Both the position numbers and the translations under genes were made by a program. A stretch of 18,066 bases of DNA, taken from positions 1-18,066 of the forward strand of contig JBGOUV010000096.1 of NCBI GenBank assembly GCA_041477815.1. The letters are read 5' to 3'. Shown here one piece after another: positions 7,911 through 16,400 of this stretch. Origin of the DNA: JBGOUV01 sp041477815. Its GTDB lineage: Bacteria > Acidobacteriota > Terriglobia > Bryobacterales > JACQDG01. The stretch's first letter is position 1, and each line of letters opens with the position of its first letter. The notes below the pieces were generated by a model. That model saw nothing but the letters and a program-made list of their open reading frames with translations, was not told the origin of the DNA and ran no database searches.

Positions 7911-9182
7911 ATGCCCACCGCCCTCGCCCGCCCCGACTACGAGAAGAACGCCTGGATGTCGCAATCCGCCCGCTTCGACGAGGCCGCCGAGCGCCTCAAC
8001 CTCGACGAAGGCATTGGTAAGATCCTCCGTACCCCCACCCGCGAGATCACCGTGGCCATCCCGGTGCAGCTCGACGACGGACGCCTGGAAGTATTCACCG
8101 GCTACCGCGTCCAGCACTCCATCGCCCGCGGACCGGCCAAGGGCGGCATCCGCTACGCCCCCGACGTGACCCTGGACGAGGTCAAGGCCCTGGCCTCCTG
8201 GATGACCTGGAAATGCGCTGTGGTGAACATCCCCTTCGGCGGCGCCAAGGGCGGCATCATCTGCGACCCGCGCTACCTCTCGCCCGCCGAGCTGGAGCGC
8301 ATGACCCGCCGCTACACCGCCGAGATCATCGAGTTCATCGGACCCGAGCGCGACGTTCCCGCCCCCGACGTGAATACCGACGAGCAGGTGATGGCCTGGA
8401 TCATGGATACCTACTCGATGCACGTGCGCGAGACCACTACGGCGGTGGTGACCGGCAAGCCGTTCAGCCTGGGCGGCTCGCGCGGCCGCCGCGAGGCCAC
8501 CGGCCGCGGCTGCATGATCGTCACCACCGAGGCCTGCAAAAAGCTGGGGATCAACCCGGTGGGCGCCCGCGTCGTGATCCAGGGCTTCGGCAACGTGGGG
8601 TCCATGGCCGCCCTGCAAATGCAGCAGCTCGGCTACCAGATCATCGCGGTGTCCTCCATAGAAGGCGCCGTCTACAACCCGCGCGGCCTCGATATCCCGG
8701 CCCTCACCGACCACCGGCGCCAGCACAACTCCCTCGTCGGGTTCCCCGAAGCCGAGCCCATCGACCGCGACGAGGCCCTGCTCCTCGACTGCGATATCCT
8801 CCTCCCCGCCGCCACCGAAAACCAGATCACCCACCACAACGCCGCCCGCATCAAAGCCAAGATTCTCTGCGAAGGCGCCAACGGTCCCACCAGCGCCGAC
8901 GCCGACGAGATCCTCGACTCGAACGGCGTGTTCGTCATCCCCGACATTATGGCCAACGCCGGTGGCGTGACGGTGTCCTACTTCGAGTGGGTCCAGGACC
9001 GCCAGGGCTTCTTCTGGAACCTCGACCTCATTTACACGCGTCTCGAAGAGATCATGACCAACAGCTTCCACGACGTGGTCCGCTACGCCGAAAAGCACAA
9101 GGTGAACAACCGCATCGCCGCCTACATGCTGGCTATCGACCGAGTGGCCTTCGCGATCAAACTGCGCGGGCTGTACGCGTAA
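7911..9182 (+). CDS. gdhA: Glutamate dehydrogenase (Glu/Leu/Phe/Val dehydrogenase family)
   Basis: A 423-residue enzyme for reversible oxidative deamination of glutamate to 2-oxoglutarate and ammonia, linking carbon and nitrogen metabolism. Substrate-domain residues: Lys77 in GPAKGGIRY, Lys101 in TWKCAVVNIPFGG, catalytic Lys113 in GGAKGGI and Asp153 in PAPDVNT. The C-terminal Rossmann domain starts around GARVVIQGFGNVGSMAA (glycine motif GFGNVG, 225-230), and EGANGPTSADAD and DIMANAGGVTVSYFEW are family-typical. Length and sequence fit the small hexameric class (~420 residues) rather than the 450-residue NADP enzyme; cofactor preference is not decidable by eye. The ATG has an AGGAG site eight bases upstream. 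It sits 22 bp behind lpxC and may share its transcript. Confidence 0.95.
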   Translation: MPTALARPDYEKNAWMSQSARFDEAAERLNLDEGIGKILRTPTREITVAIPVQLDDGRLEVFTGYRVQHSIARGPAKGGIRYAPDVTLDEVKALASWMTWKCAVVNIPFGGAKGGIICDPRYLSPAELERMTRRYTAEIIEFIGPERDVPAPDVNTDEQVMAWIMDTYSMHVRETTTAVVTGKPFSLGGSRGRREATGRGCMIVTTEACKKLGINPVGARVVIQGFGNVGSMAALQMQQLGYQIIAVSSIEGAVYNPRGLDIPALTDHRRQHNSLVGFPEAEPIDRDEALLLDCDILLPAATENQITHHNAARIKAKILCEGANGPTSADADEILDSNGVFVIPDIMANAGGVTVSYFEWVQDRQGFFWNLDLIYTRLEEIMTNSFHDVVRYAEKHKVNNRIAAYMLAIDRVAFAIKLRGLYA

Positions 9183-9197
9183 GGCCGGTAGGGGCCG

Positions 9198-9222
9198 AAC
9201 CGCGACTGCAAGGGGAGCGGTT
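9198..9222. terminator. Weak hairpin between convergent genes
   Basis: AACCGC (9198-9203) and GCGGTT (9217-9222) are inverted arms with a 13-base loop in the 69-bp gap between the convergent gdhA and ketosynthase genes. There is no T-run on either side, so it is at best a weak or factor-assisted terminator. Confidence 0.25.
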
Positions 9223-9251
9223 GCGATACGCACCCCATCACTGGTCACTGC

Positions 9252-10442
9252 TCATTGGCAGGCGTCTACCGAGGCGGCGGACCAGAGCAGACCCGGACCC
9301 AGCGCGGCCAGCACAATGCTCCGCGGCGGCGGCTCCCGCTCCAGCCAGCGCGATAACGCCACGGCGCAGGTGGCCGAACCGAGGTTCCCGCAGGTGCGGG
9401 AGAGTTGCGTGAACTTCTCCAGCGGAATCCCGCAGCGGCGAGCCAGAATCTCCACGGCGCGGGGGTTGGGCTCGTGGACCGCGAAGCCATCGGCCTCCGG
9501 ATGGGCCTGAATCAATCGGGCCAGGTAACCGATGGCGGCATCCGCGAGTTGCGGACCTTGAAACTCGACCTCCAGGTCTCCGCCGGCCGCGGGTGCGATC
9601 CGGAGGGCGGACGCGAAGGCTCCGGCGCATCCGAAGCGGAAGTCTCCGAGGGAATAGGGCGCCCCGGCGGCGGTGTCGAGCACCACCGCGCCGGCGGCAT
9701 CGCCGAACAGGGCGGCCAATTGCCAGGGCGTGGAGGTGCCGGCGAAGCGGCGGCTGTGCACGTCGGCGGCGACCACCAGGGCGCGGCGGCGGACGCCCGC
9801 AGCGAGGACGGCGCGGGCGGCAGCCAGGGCATTCATCAGCCCGACGCAGCCTCCGCCCACGTCCAGAGCCCAGCATCGCTCGGGAAGCAGCAGAGCGCTG
9901 TGAAGCGCCGGCGCCAGGGAAGGGAAGCCGAGAAACGTTTCCGAAGCCGCTACCAGCACGTCTATGTCGTCGGGCTCGGCGCGGGCCGTCAGCAAGGCCT
10001 GCCGGCAGGCGGTCTGTGCCAGGGACGCCTCGGTTTCGCCGGCCGCCGCCCGAACCACCGACTCCATCCCGGTCCGCGAGCCGATGACGCCGGGAGCGAG
10101 GCCGTAATCGGCGTCGAGCGCGGTGGCGTCCTTCCGCTCCGAACCGAGGGCAGCACCCCATCCTCTGACGCCTATTGTTAATGGTGATCCGGCGCCGGTG
10201 ACTTCCCCTGCCGCCGGGCGGCTCCGGCTGAGCAGCTCCGCCAGCACGCGGATGCTGCGCGGTTTGCCTCCCGGCCACACGGCGCCAAGACTGGAAACGC
10301 CGGCCTGCTCTGCGAGCGCCGACAGGATTCCGACCCATCCCATCGAATCCACGGCGCCCGTTTCGAGCAGATCCTCGTCGTCGCCGGGACACCGGCCCTC
10401 CCCGACAACGAGTTCCACCGCGCGTCGCGCCCTGTCGATCAT
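9252..10442 (-). CDS. Acyl carrier protein / 3-oxoacyl-ACP synthase III fusion
   Basis: A 396-residue protein with two domains. Residues ~1-75 look like an acyl carrier protein: DLLETGAVDSMGWVGIL carries the D-S-M motif with Ser33 as the expected phosphopantetheine site. Residues ~85-396 are a KAS III (FabH-like) thiolase fold: GSRTGMESVVRA, active Cys199 in DVGGGCVGLMNAL, FGDAAGAVVL, His323 in FAVHEPNPRAVEIL, Asn353 in CGNLGSATCAVAL, and the C-terminal GPGLLWSAA. The His-to-Asn spacing of 30 equals that of E. coli FabH. It should condense an acyl starter with an ACP-bound extender, or transfer acyl groups, possibly using its own ACP. The ATG overlaps the upstream gene's stop as ATGA. A longer open frame over the same bases is a shadow. 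Fusion in this order is not the usual FabH layout; product unknown. Confidence 0.85.
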   Translation of the reverse strand: MIDRARRAVELVVGEGRCPGDDEDLLETGAVDSMGWVGILSALAEQAGVSSLGAVWPGGKPRSIRVLAELLSRSRPAAGEVTGAGSPLTIGVRGWGAALGSERKDATALDADYGLAPGVIGSRTGMESVVRAAAGETEASLAQTACRQALLTARAEPDDIDVLVAASETFLGFPSLAPALHSALLLPERCWALDVGGGCVGLMNALAAARAVLAAGVRRRALVVAADVHSRRFAGTSTPWQLAALFGDAAGAVVLDTAAGAPYSLGDFRFGCAGAFASALRIAPAAGGDLEVEFQGPQLADAAIGYLARLIQAHPEADGFAVHEPNPRAVEILARRCGIPLEKFTQLSRTCGNLGSATCAVALSRWLEREPPPRSIVLAALGPGLLWSAASVDACQ

Positions 10443-10813
10443 TCCAGCCAGGACTCCTGCGGCTCAGGGAACAAGGAATCAAGCATCAGCCAGCACCTTT
10501 CCTCCTTTGGCCGGGTCAAGCCGATGCGGGCGAGGCGGCACTTGGATTGCACCACACGCTCGCGAATTTCGCCGTTGAGCTTCTTCCGTGCGCCTGCCAC
10601 ATTTTCCGCCGCACTACCCCCCTCCAGAAAACGCTGGAGCAGCCAGTTCCATTGACGGTCCACCACCGGCAAGCTGTGCAGCGCCTCGCCCGAGGCCAGC
10701 AGGAGGCGGCAGCGGAGCCGGGCTTCTTCCTCGTCCACAAAAATCTCAAACCGAACATCCTGCAGGACGCAGCCGGACACCGATCGGCTGGCCGCATAGG
10801 GAGACACCCACAC
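10439..10813 (-). CDS. C-terminal part of a split dual-OB-like protein
   Basis: This frame encodes up to 124 residues from a GTG at 10813. Its body, VRFEIFVDEEEARLRCRLLLASGEALHSLPVVDRQWNW, reads as a small beta-barrel with alternating hydrophobic strands, and ends CWLMLDSLFPEPQESWLE. It continues the protein begun at 11174: joining the frames at the G5 tract (10821-10825, coding strand) with one G fewer gives PLRGGAVWVSPYAASRSV without interruption. From memory, uncharacterised dual-OB proteins near DUF488 genes end in a similar second barrel; I could not verify this. No good ribosome site precedes the GTG, which argues against separate translation. Its stop overlaps the ketosynthase start (ATGA), showing that the intact ancestor was part of the operon. 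Confidence 0.6.
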   Translation of the reverse strand: MWVSPYAASRSVSGCVLQDVRFEIFVDEEEARLRCRLLLASGEALHSLPVVDRQWNWLLQRFLEGGSAAENVAGARKKLNGEIRERVVQSKCRLARIGLTRPKEERCWLMLDSLFPEPQESWLE

Positions 10814-11174
10814 GGCGCCTCCCCCGTAAGGGCTGGGCTGAGGCCGGCGTGCCGAATAGGCCGATCAAGGATGCCGCCAGCTCCGCTTGGCGTAAACACG
10901 CCACCAGTTCCTCCTCGGTGGCAGCACGGTTCGTCGCCACCAGGCGACTGGTAACGTGGCCCTCGAGGTGAGGAGGATCGGTCTGCCTCGGAGTCAGTTC
11001 GACCCGGATGTAGTCCCCACGCCGGTGCGGAAACTCTCGCCAGGCGTAGGCGCTCTGGGGCATGGGGCGAACCGTGCGCCAGCGCCCGCCCGGCGCCGGC
11101 TCGATCCCCAGGACGCAGTAGCCGGGGCCCATCTCCGTGATGTCGGAAATGAGCAGCTCATGGGCGTCTGGCAT
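10746..11174 (-). CDS. N-terminal part of a split dual-OB-like protein
   Basis: A 142-residue frame from the ATG at 11174, which lies 17 bp inside the end of the upstream DUF488 gene and has GGAGGA and AGGA purine stretches in front of it. An in-frame upstream start at 11204 is possible but adds only Arg-rich residues overlapping the DUF488 gene. Residues 7-80 (LLISDITEMGPGYCVLGIEP, RWRTVRPMP, YIRVELTP, HLEGHVTSRLV) look like an OB-type beta barrel, followed by a helix (TEEELVACLRQAELAASLIGLFG). The last ~25 residues (RGRRRVGVSLCGQPIGVRL) look out of frame; the true continuation is in the frame ending at 10439. I read the pair as one gene of about 245 residues with an apparent one-base insertion. 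Function unknown; nucleic-acid binding is a guess from the fold. Confidence 0.6.
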   Translation of the reverse strand: MPDAHELLISDITEMGPGYCVLGIEPAPGGRWRTVRPMPQSAYAWREFPHRRGDYIRVELTPRQTDPPHLEGHVTSRLVATNRAATEEELVACLRQAELAASLIGLFGTPASAQPLRGRRRVGVSLCGQPIGVRLRPAGCSV

Positions 11175-11652
11175 GGCGGTCCTGCTTCCTCCGCGCCGGG
11201 GCAATCGACAGGTGCTGCACGCTCACCTGGCGCCCCTGCGTGTTCCAGTGCCCGGCCAGAAGCTCGGCGACGAGCCGGCGGTGGCACTTCTCGGCCGTGG
11301 GCTCAGAGCACAGCAGCGCCACCACCCCCTCGTACGGAGCCGGGTTGATCGCCTCGGGGACGTTCCGCTCCTGCATCAGCCGCAGGAACGATGCCTCGTA
11401 CTGTGGCCAGTCGCGGGTGGCCTTGTAGGCATCACGAATGGCCGGACTGGGCGCGAGTAGCGGCTCGTGAAGGTAGCCGATGCCGGCCACGGCGCCCAGG
11501 AAATACTCGATATCCGGATGCTTGGCAAAACCGGCGAGCTGCCCCACGCGGTTCTCCCGCACATCTATCAGCCGTTGGACCCCGGCGCCGGTCAGAAGGG
11601 CGAAGAACTGTTGGGCGGTCTTCTTGGTGAAGCCAATGGTGCAGATGGTCAT
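11158..11652 (-). CDS. DUF488 family protein (second, shorter copy)
   Basis: A 164-residue DUF488 protein. The family signatures are present: TIGFTKK (5-11), a DVRENR strand end (30-35), GIGYLHEPLLAPS (58-69) and CSEPTAEKCHR (115-125) with paired Cys and a His, followed by a helix and VQHL (145-148). The tail after ~150 (APARRKQDRHARRP) is basic. DUF488 proteins have a small alpha/beta fold with a conserved Cys/His pocket and no established reaction. It starts with an ATG that overlaps the stop of the upstream DUF488 gene by four bases (ATGA) and ends inside the next gene, so the three are almost certainly one transcript. It is clearly diverged from its neighbour, so the two are not recent duplicates. 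Confidence 0.85.
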   Translation of the reverse strand: MTICTIGFTKKTAQQFFALLTGAGVQRLIDVRENRVGQLAGFAKHPDIEYFLGAVAGIGYLHEPLLAPSPAIRDAYKATRDWPQYEASFLRLMQERNVPEAINPAPYEGVVALLCSEPTAEKCHRRLVAELLAGHWNTQGRQVSVQHLSIAPARRKQDRHARRP

Positions 11653-12278
11653 GCGCCGAACTCCCGCTCCTGCTGGACCGGCCGGTCGGGGCGGAAAGCG
11701 AACTGCGCCGCCTGCCGCGAGTAGGCTTCCTCCAGAGCCGCGGCGCGCTCGGCGGGGGTGTAGAAAAGGCCGCCGCGGGCCACCGCCGCCGACCCGTGCT
11801 CCGCCAGCAGCCGGTCCTCGGCATCGGCCTGCTCTTCGATTCGGCCGTCCTTACGGAGGTGCCGCGGCGCCACGCCCCAGGCCGCCAGCTCCGCGCAGTT
11901 CATCAGGAAGCGGTGACACTCGAGGGGATCCTCCTCGGCGCACATCATGACTACCGTGGTCCGCTCCAGCAGGGCGACCAAGCGCTCCAGACCCTGGCGG
12001 AAGGCGAAGGACTTCCGCCGGAGAGAGTAGTCCACATACCCGGCCGCGTAGACGGCGGGGTCGTCCGGGCGGCCGCCGAGGTCGTCGCCGAGCGAAATGT
12101 AGCCGATCCCTCGCTCGCCCAGAAGCGCCTCCAAACCGGGCTGGCTGAACTGCGGGTAGCGGGCGCTGAAGGGCCGGCTGCGCACATCGGCGACGGTCTC
12201 CACTTCGCGCCGGTGAAGCAGCGCGGCAAAGTTGTCGATTTCGAGATTGGAATGCCCGATCGTGTAGAGAGTCCGCAC
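11649..12278 (-). CDS. DUF488 family protein (first, longer copy)
   Basis: A 209-residue DUF488 protein at the head of the four-gene run. Signatures: TIGHSN (6-11), DVRSRPFSARYPQF (31-44), GIGYISLGDDLGGRP (57-71) and CAEEDPLECHR (113-123), then RHLRKDGRI (139-147). Beyond residue ~150 it has a tail (EDRLLAEHGSAAVARGGLFYTPAERAAALEEAYSRQAAQFAFRP) not present in the second copy, perhaps a protein-contact region. The start is GTG at 12278; only a poor GGGCGG-like ribosome site precedes it. A CATAAT box on the minus strand at 12297-12302 could be its -10 element, without a good -35. The biochemical role of DUF488 is unknown; conserved Cys and His suggest an enzyme or metal/nucleotide pocket. Confidence 0.87.
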   Translation of the reverse strand: MRTLYTIGHSNLEIDNFAALLHRREVETVADVRSRPFSARYPQFSQPGLEALLGERGIGYISLGDDLGGRPDDPAVYAAGYVDYSLRRKSFAFRQGLERLVALLERTTVVMMCAEEDPLECHRFLMNCAELAAWGVAPRHLRKDGRIEEQADAEDRLLAEHGSAAVARGGLFYTPAERAAALEEAYSRQAAQFAFRPDRPVQQEREFGA

Positions 12279-12382
12279 TCGGCGCCGCCCGAATTGATTA
12301 TGGCACGGCCGGCCTCGGCGGGCATGGTGCGAGCGAGCGGACTTCCCTGTCTTCCACGTACACCTAGCACGCGGCAGCAGCC

Positions 12383-12407
12383 TATAATAGAGAAGCTCGC
12401 TGAGCTT
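12383..12407 (+). promoter_or_regulatory. -10 box and inverted repeat before the MBL hydrolase gene
   Basis: A consensus TATAAT lies at 12383-12388, but no good -35 is found 16-18 bp upstream. Immediately downstream is a perfect inverted repeat, AAGCTC-GCT-GAGCTT (12393-12407), ending five bases before the ATG at 12413. It would cover the transcription start and the place where a Shine-Dalgarno should be; no such site is present. It could be a repressor operator or a 5'-end RNA hairpin. Confidence 0.45.
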
Positions 12408-12412
12408 CCCCT

Positions 12413-13420
12413 ATGAGACTCCTTCCTCTTTTTCTCCTCCTGACCCCCCTGACCCTGCCCGGGGCCAAGACGCTGGACATCTACTTCATCGACGTGGAGG
12501 GCGGCGCCGCCACGCTGGTGGTCACGCCCGAAAAGGAATCCCTGCTCATGGATGCCGGATGGCGGCGCGACGGCGACCGCGACGCCAAGCGCATCGTCGA
12601 GGTGGCTGCCAAGGCGGGTCTCCAGAAGATCGACTACTTCTTCACGTCGCACTTTCACGCGGACCATTTCGGCGGTCTGCCGGCGCTGGCCTCCCGCCTC
12701 CCCATCGGCAAGTTCGTGGATCACGGCGACCGCGTGGGACCTCCCGGCCGCAATGAGGCCGGACAATGGGAAGCCTACCTGAAGCTTTCCGAGGGGAAGC
12801 GATGGTCCGTTCAGCCCGGCGACAAGCTTCCCTTCAAGCGCGTGTCGGTGACCATCGTCTCGTCCAATGGACAGTTACTGCCGCAGCCGGTGGGCCGGCC
12901 GGGTCCCAACCCGCTTTGCGCGAACGCCGCTCTCAAGGACCCCGACCCCGGCGAAGACGCCCGCAGCGTGGGGTTCCTGGTGTCGCTGGGGAAGTTTCAG
13001 TTTCTGGACCTGGGCGACCTGAGCTGGAACAAGGAACACGAGCTGGCCTGCCCGGAAAACCGCGTCGGCGAGATCGATCTCTACCAGGTAACCATGCACG
13101 GCATGCCCATGTCGGGCGCGCCGCAGCAGGTGTGGTCGGCCAAGCCCGCGGTCGCCATCATGAACAACGGACCCCGCAAGGGCGGAACCCCGGCGGCTTA
13201 TGAAACGGTCCGTAAATCGCCCGGCTTGCAGGACCTGTGGCAGGTCCATTACGCCCTGGGCAGCGACAAAGACCACAACACCGACGAGCGCATGATCGCC
13301 AACCTCACCGCCGAGCAGGACTGCGCCGGGCACTGGCTGAAGGTATCGGTCGAGCGCAACGGTAAATACACTGTCAGCAACAGCCGCAACGGCTTCAGCA
13401 AGACCTATTCGGCCAGGTGA
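12413..13420 (+). CDS. Exported metallo-beta-lactamase-fold hydrolase (ComEC/Rec2-like MBL subfamily)
   Basis: A 335-residue protein. Residues 1-18 (MRLLPLFLLLTPLTLPGA) form a signal peptide, so it likely works in the periplasm. LDIYFIDVEGGAATLVVTP (21-39) and LLMDAGW (44-50) are the opening strands of the MBL fold as in the C-terminal domain of ComEC, followed by the metal site SHFHADHFGGLP (His80, His82, Asp84, His85), Asp202 in FLDLGDLSW and His229 in QVTMHGMP. The set supports a binuclear metal hydrolase; the substrate (phosphodiester, ester or lactam) is not evident. Tail residues (CAGHWLKVSVERNGKYTV) are a beta hairpin. It ends one base before the convergent receptor gene. The ATG has no ribosome site but follows a -10 box and hairpin; the signal peptide supports this start. 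Confidence 0.85.
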   Translation: MRLLPLFLLLTPLTLPGAKTLDIYFIDVEGGAATLVVTPEKESLLMDAGWRRDGDRDAKRIVEVAAKAGLQKIDYFFTSHFHADHFGGLPALASRLPIGKFVDHGDRVGPPGRNEAGQWEAYLKLSEGKRWSVQPGDKLPFKRVSVTIVSSNGQLLPQPVGRPGPNPLCANAALKDPDPGEDARSVGFLVSLGKFQFLDLGDLSWNKEHELACPENRVGEIDLYQVTMHGMPMSGAPQQVWSAKPAVAIMNNGPRKGGTPAAYETVRKSPGLQDLWQVHYALGSDKDHNTDERMIANLTAEQDCAGHWLKVSVERNGKYTVSNSRNGFSKTYSAR

Positions 13421-13421
13421 T

Positions 13422-16400
13422 CTAGAAGTGCAGTTTTAGGTTGTACTGGAACTCCCTGCCGTTGATGCCGCTGACCTGGCTGGTCACCCGCCCGAAAGTG
13501 GAGGCGGTCACGGTGAGATTGGGGTTGGCCCCGGTGAACGTGTTGCTGATGTTGTAGGCCTCCATCTTGAACTCCAGTTGGAAGCGCTCGTTGACCCGGA
13601 AGAACTTAGCCAGGGTCACGTCCATGTTCTTATAGCCCGGTCCCACGATGCCGGGAAACCACTTGGGATTGGTGCGGGGCGTGAAGGCGGCGGATTGCTT
13701 GAAGGCCTGGGGATTGAACATCAGGCCCCACTTCGACGGGTTGTCGATGTGCGGGTCGCCGACCACGTCCATCTGGCCGAAGCGCAGCAGCTCGCCCGAG
13801 TTGTAGTAGTAGATAGCGCTGGTGGTCCAGCCGCCGACGATGGCGTCCACCATCGCGGGCGTGTGCGCCAGATGGCGCCGGCCGCGGCCGAAGGGGAACT
13901 CGTACACGCCGGCGACCGCGATGCGCTGCCGCGGCCGGGTGGCCGGCTCGAATTGGAATACCCCGGCAAACTCCGTGTCGGCGTTGAAAAACTCCTCTTG
14001 CGACTCCCGGTTGTAGTTGTACGACAGCAGGAAGTTGAAGCCGTTGGCGAACGGCCTCTGCACCTTGAGCTGCACGGAGTGGTAGCGCTCGCGGACCCCC
14101 GGCGTGTTGGTTTGACTCACGCTGGTGTACTGCGGGAAGGGCTTCAACAGGTCGGCCAGGGTGACCTGCGCCTGGTTGCGGAGCTGGCCCGGAAACTTGT
14201 CCGGCGTGAGGTAGTTGTAGAACGGGTTGGCCACCCTCTGGTTCAGCAGCGTCTTGTTGACGTAGCTGAGCTGCGGATCCATCTGGTTGAAGCGCTGCGT
14301 GTAGGGAAGGTCGCGGCCGAGGTTGAAGAAGTAAGTGATGTCGGCGACGATCTTGTTGACGATCTCCCGCTGCACGGTGACGTTGAAGCGGTCGTTGACA
14401 TTGGGGCGGAAGTTGAGAATGTCGGTGACCGCGTCCCCGCCCAGGTTGGTGTAGCGCCCGAGAGCCTTGCCGGTGACCGGAATCAGCGGGTTGGAGGACG
14501 GGAAGGGATCGCTCCAGACGGCCTGCGGCTTGCCCTCCAGCACCGGCGCCACCTTGGTGAGGGCCGAGAAGCCCGGGTACGGCAGGTTCCCGATGATGTC
14601 GGTCTGGACATGGGCCGGCGTGAGGTAGCGCGCGTAGCCGGCGCGGAGAGCCGTCCGATCGTTGAGGCGCACGGCGAGGCCGGCGCGCGGAAGCAGGTTC
14701 AGTTTCTTGGGATTATACAGCCCCGGGTTCTTCTCATCGGTAAAGCTCCAGGCCCCGGAAAACTGGTAGGGCTGGTTCATCAATTGCCGGGCCTGCTGCG
14801 GGATGACCGGAGGCGTGGCCTGCATCTCGGGGATCGGATTGGCGCGGTCGAAGGGACGCGAGAGCCGGTAGAGGCCGCGATCGAAAATCGCGCCCTCGTA
14901 TTCGTAGCGCAGGCCCAGATTCAAGGTAAAGTTGCGGCTGATCTTCAAGTCGTCCTGGACGAAGAACGAAGTGTAGCTGACCGTAGGCAGCAGGAACGGC
15001 GTGGTTTGAGCCGTGGAGTCGCTGTCGACCGCACCGAGCAGCAGGGTGGCATACGGGTCGCCGTTGGCGCGGGTGTTGGGAGCATTGAAAGTCTCCGCGG
15101 TCAGGGCCCGTCCGAAGCGGAAATCGAAGAAACGCGGGCTGGCCGCAAACACCCGCAGGTAGCGCCACTCCCCTCCCGTCTTCAGGTAATGACGGCCGAC
15201 CTGTTTGGAAACCTTGGCCGAGAGATAGAAATTCTCCGGGTGCTGGTAGAACCAACTGCTCTTGCCGAACACGGAGCCGTCCACGTTCACGCCGGGGAAG
15301 AAAAACCGCCCGAAGTCCTTGCTGGCGTACGTGCTGTACCAGTTCTTGCTCCAGTAGTCGGACAACTTCGAGGGGTCGATGACCTGCTTGGACCCGCTGA
15401 AGTCGTCCTCGATGGAGATGTAGTTGCCGCGGATGTTGAGGACGGTGCTGGGGTTGAGGGTGTAAACGATGTCGCCCGAGATGTTGAGCGAGTTCATCAA
15501 GCCGCTGTTGAGGTCCTCGTAAATGATGGTCCCGTTCGGAGTGTAGTCCTGATCGGTGAGGTCGGTGCGGAAGCGGCTGTAGCGGCCGAACATCTTCAGC
15601 TTGTCGCTGATGATGTAGTCGGTGCGGCTGCTCACGTTCTGGTAGATATTCTGGCGGAAGAAGTCGGCACGGAAATTGTTGACCCGGGTGATGTCGTCGC
15701 CCGCGCGGTTCCCCGGCCAGAGCTGCTGGACGAACTTGGCGGAGGTGGGGTCGATGCGGGACCGCGGGATGATGTTGCCGGCGAACCGGTCCCGGCTGAC
15801 CGCGCCGGTGGCGGCGTTGAGGCTGGTGGTGAAGGGGTCATAGATGCCGCGAATGCCGCCGTTGATATTGAAGGATTGCGAGAAGTCGCCCTGCTTTTCG
15901 AGCTCCGTCGGCAGGCTCATCACCCGGCTGCGCGGCTCGTGCTGGTTCCACCGCTCGAAGGCGAAGAAATGGAACAGCCGGTTCTTCACAATGGGGTGGC
16001 CGGCGGTGACGCCGAAAATGTGATTGCGCACCTGGTTCTTGGCGTGGGTGATGCCGTTGGAGGCGGCGTTCAGCGCGGGGTTGCGGCCGAAATAGTAGGC
16101 GTCGCCGTGGATCTCGTTGCTGCCCGACTTCATCGACACATTGAGAATGCCGCCGGCGCTGTGGCCGTACTCGGCGTCCACGCTGTTCTGCTGGACGGTG
16201 ACCTCGGTGACGGCGTCCATCGGCGGCGAGTAGGAGGCCTTGGGACCTACCTGCAGCGGCATGCCGTCGAGCAGCGTGTCATTCTTCTGGCTGGTGGGCC
16301 CGCCGACCTCCATCTGGGCCGGCGCCCACATCTTGAACGGCGTCCGCTCCAGGGTGTAGCGGTTGACCACGGCCGGATCGAGCAAGGCCAGGGTGAACGG

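Noticed and set aside
6938..7918. A 326-codon minus-strand frame over lpxC
   Set aside because: Antisense shadow of lpxC, with no motif or ribosome site.
7896..9248. A 450-codon minus-strand frame over gdhA
   Set aside because: Rich in His/Gly/Val without any domain; a shadow of glutamate dehydrogenase.
9238..10482. A 414-codon minus-strand frame slightly longer than the ketosynthase frame
   Set aside because: Arg-rich out-of-frame translation; the ACP and KAS III motifs all lie in the frame from 10442 to 9252.
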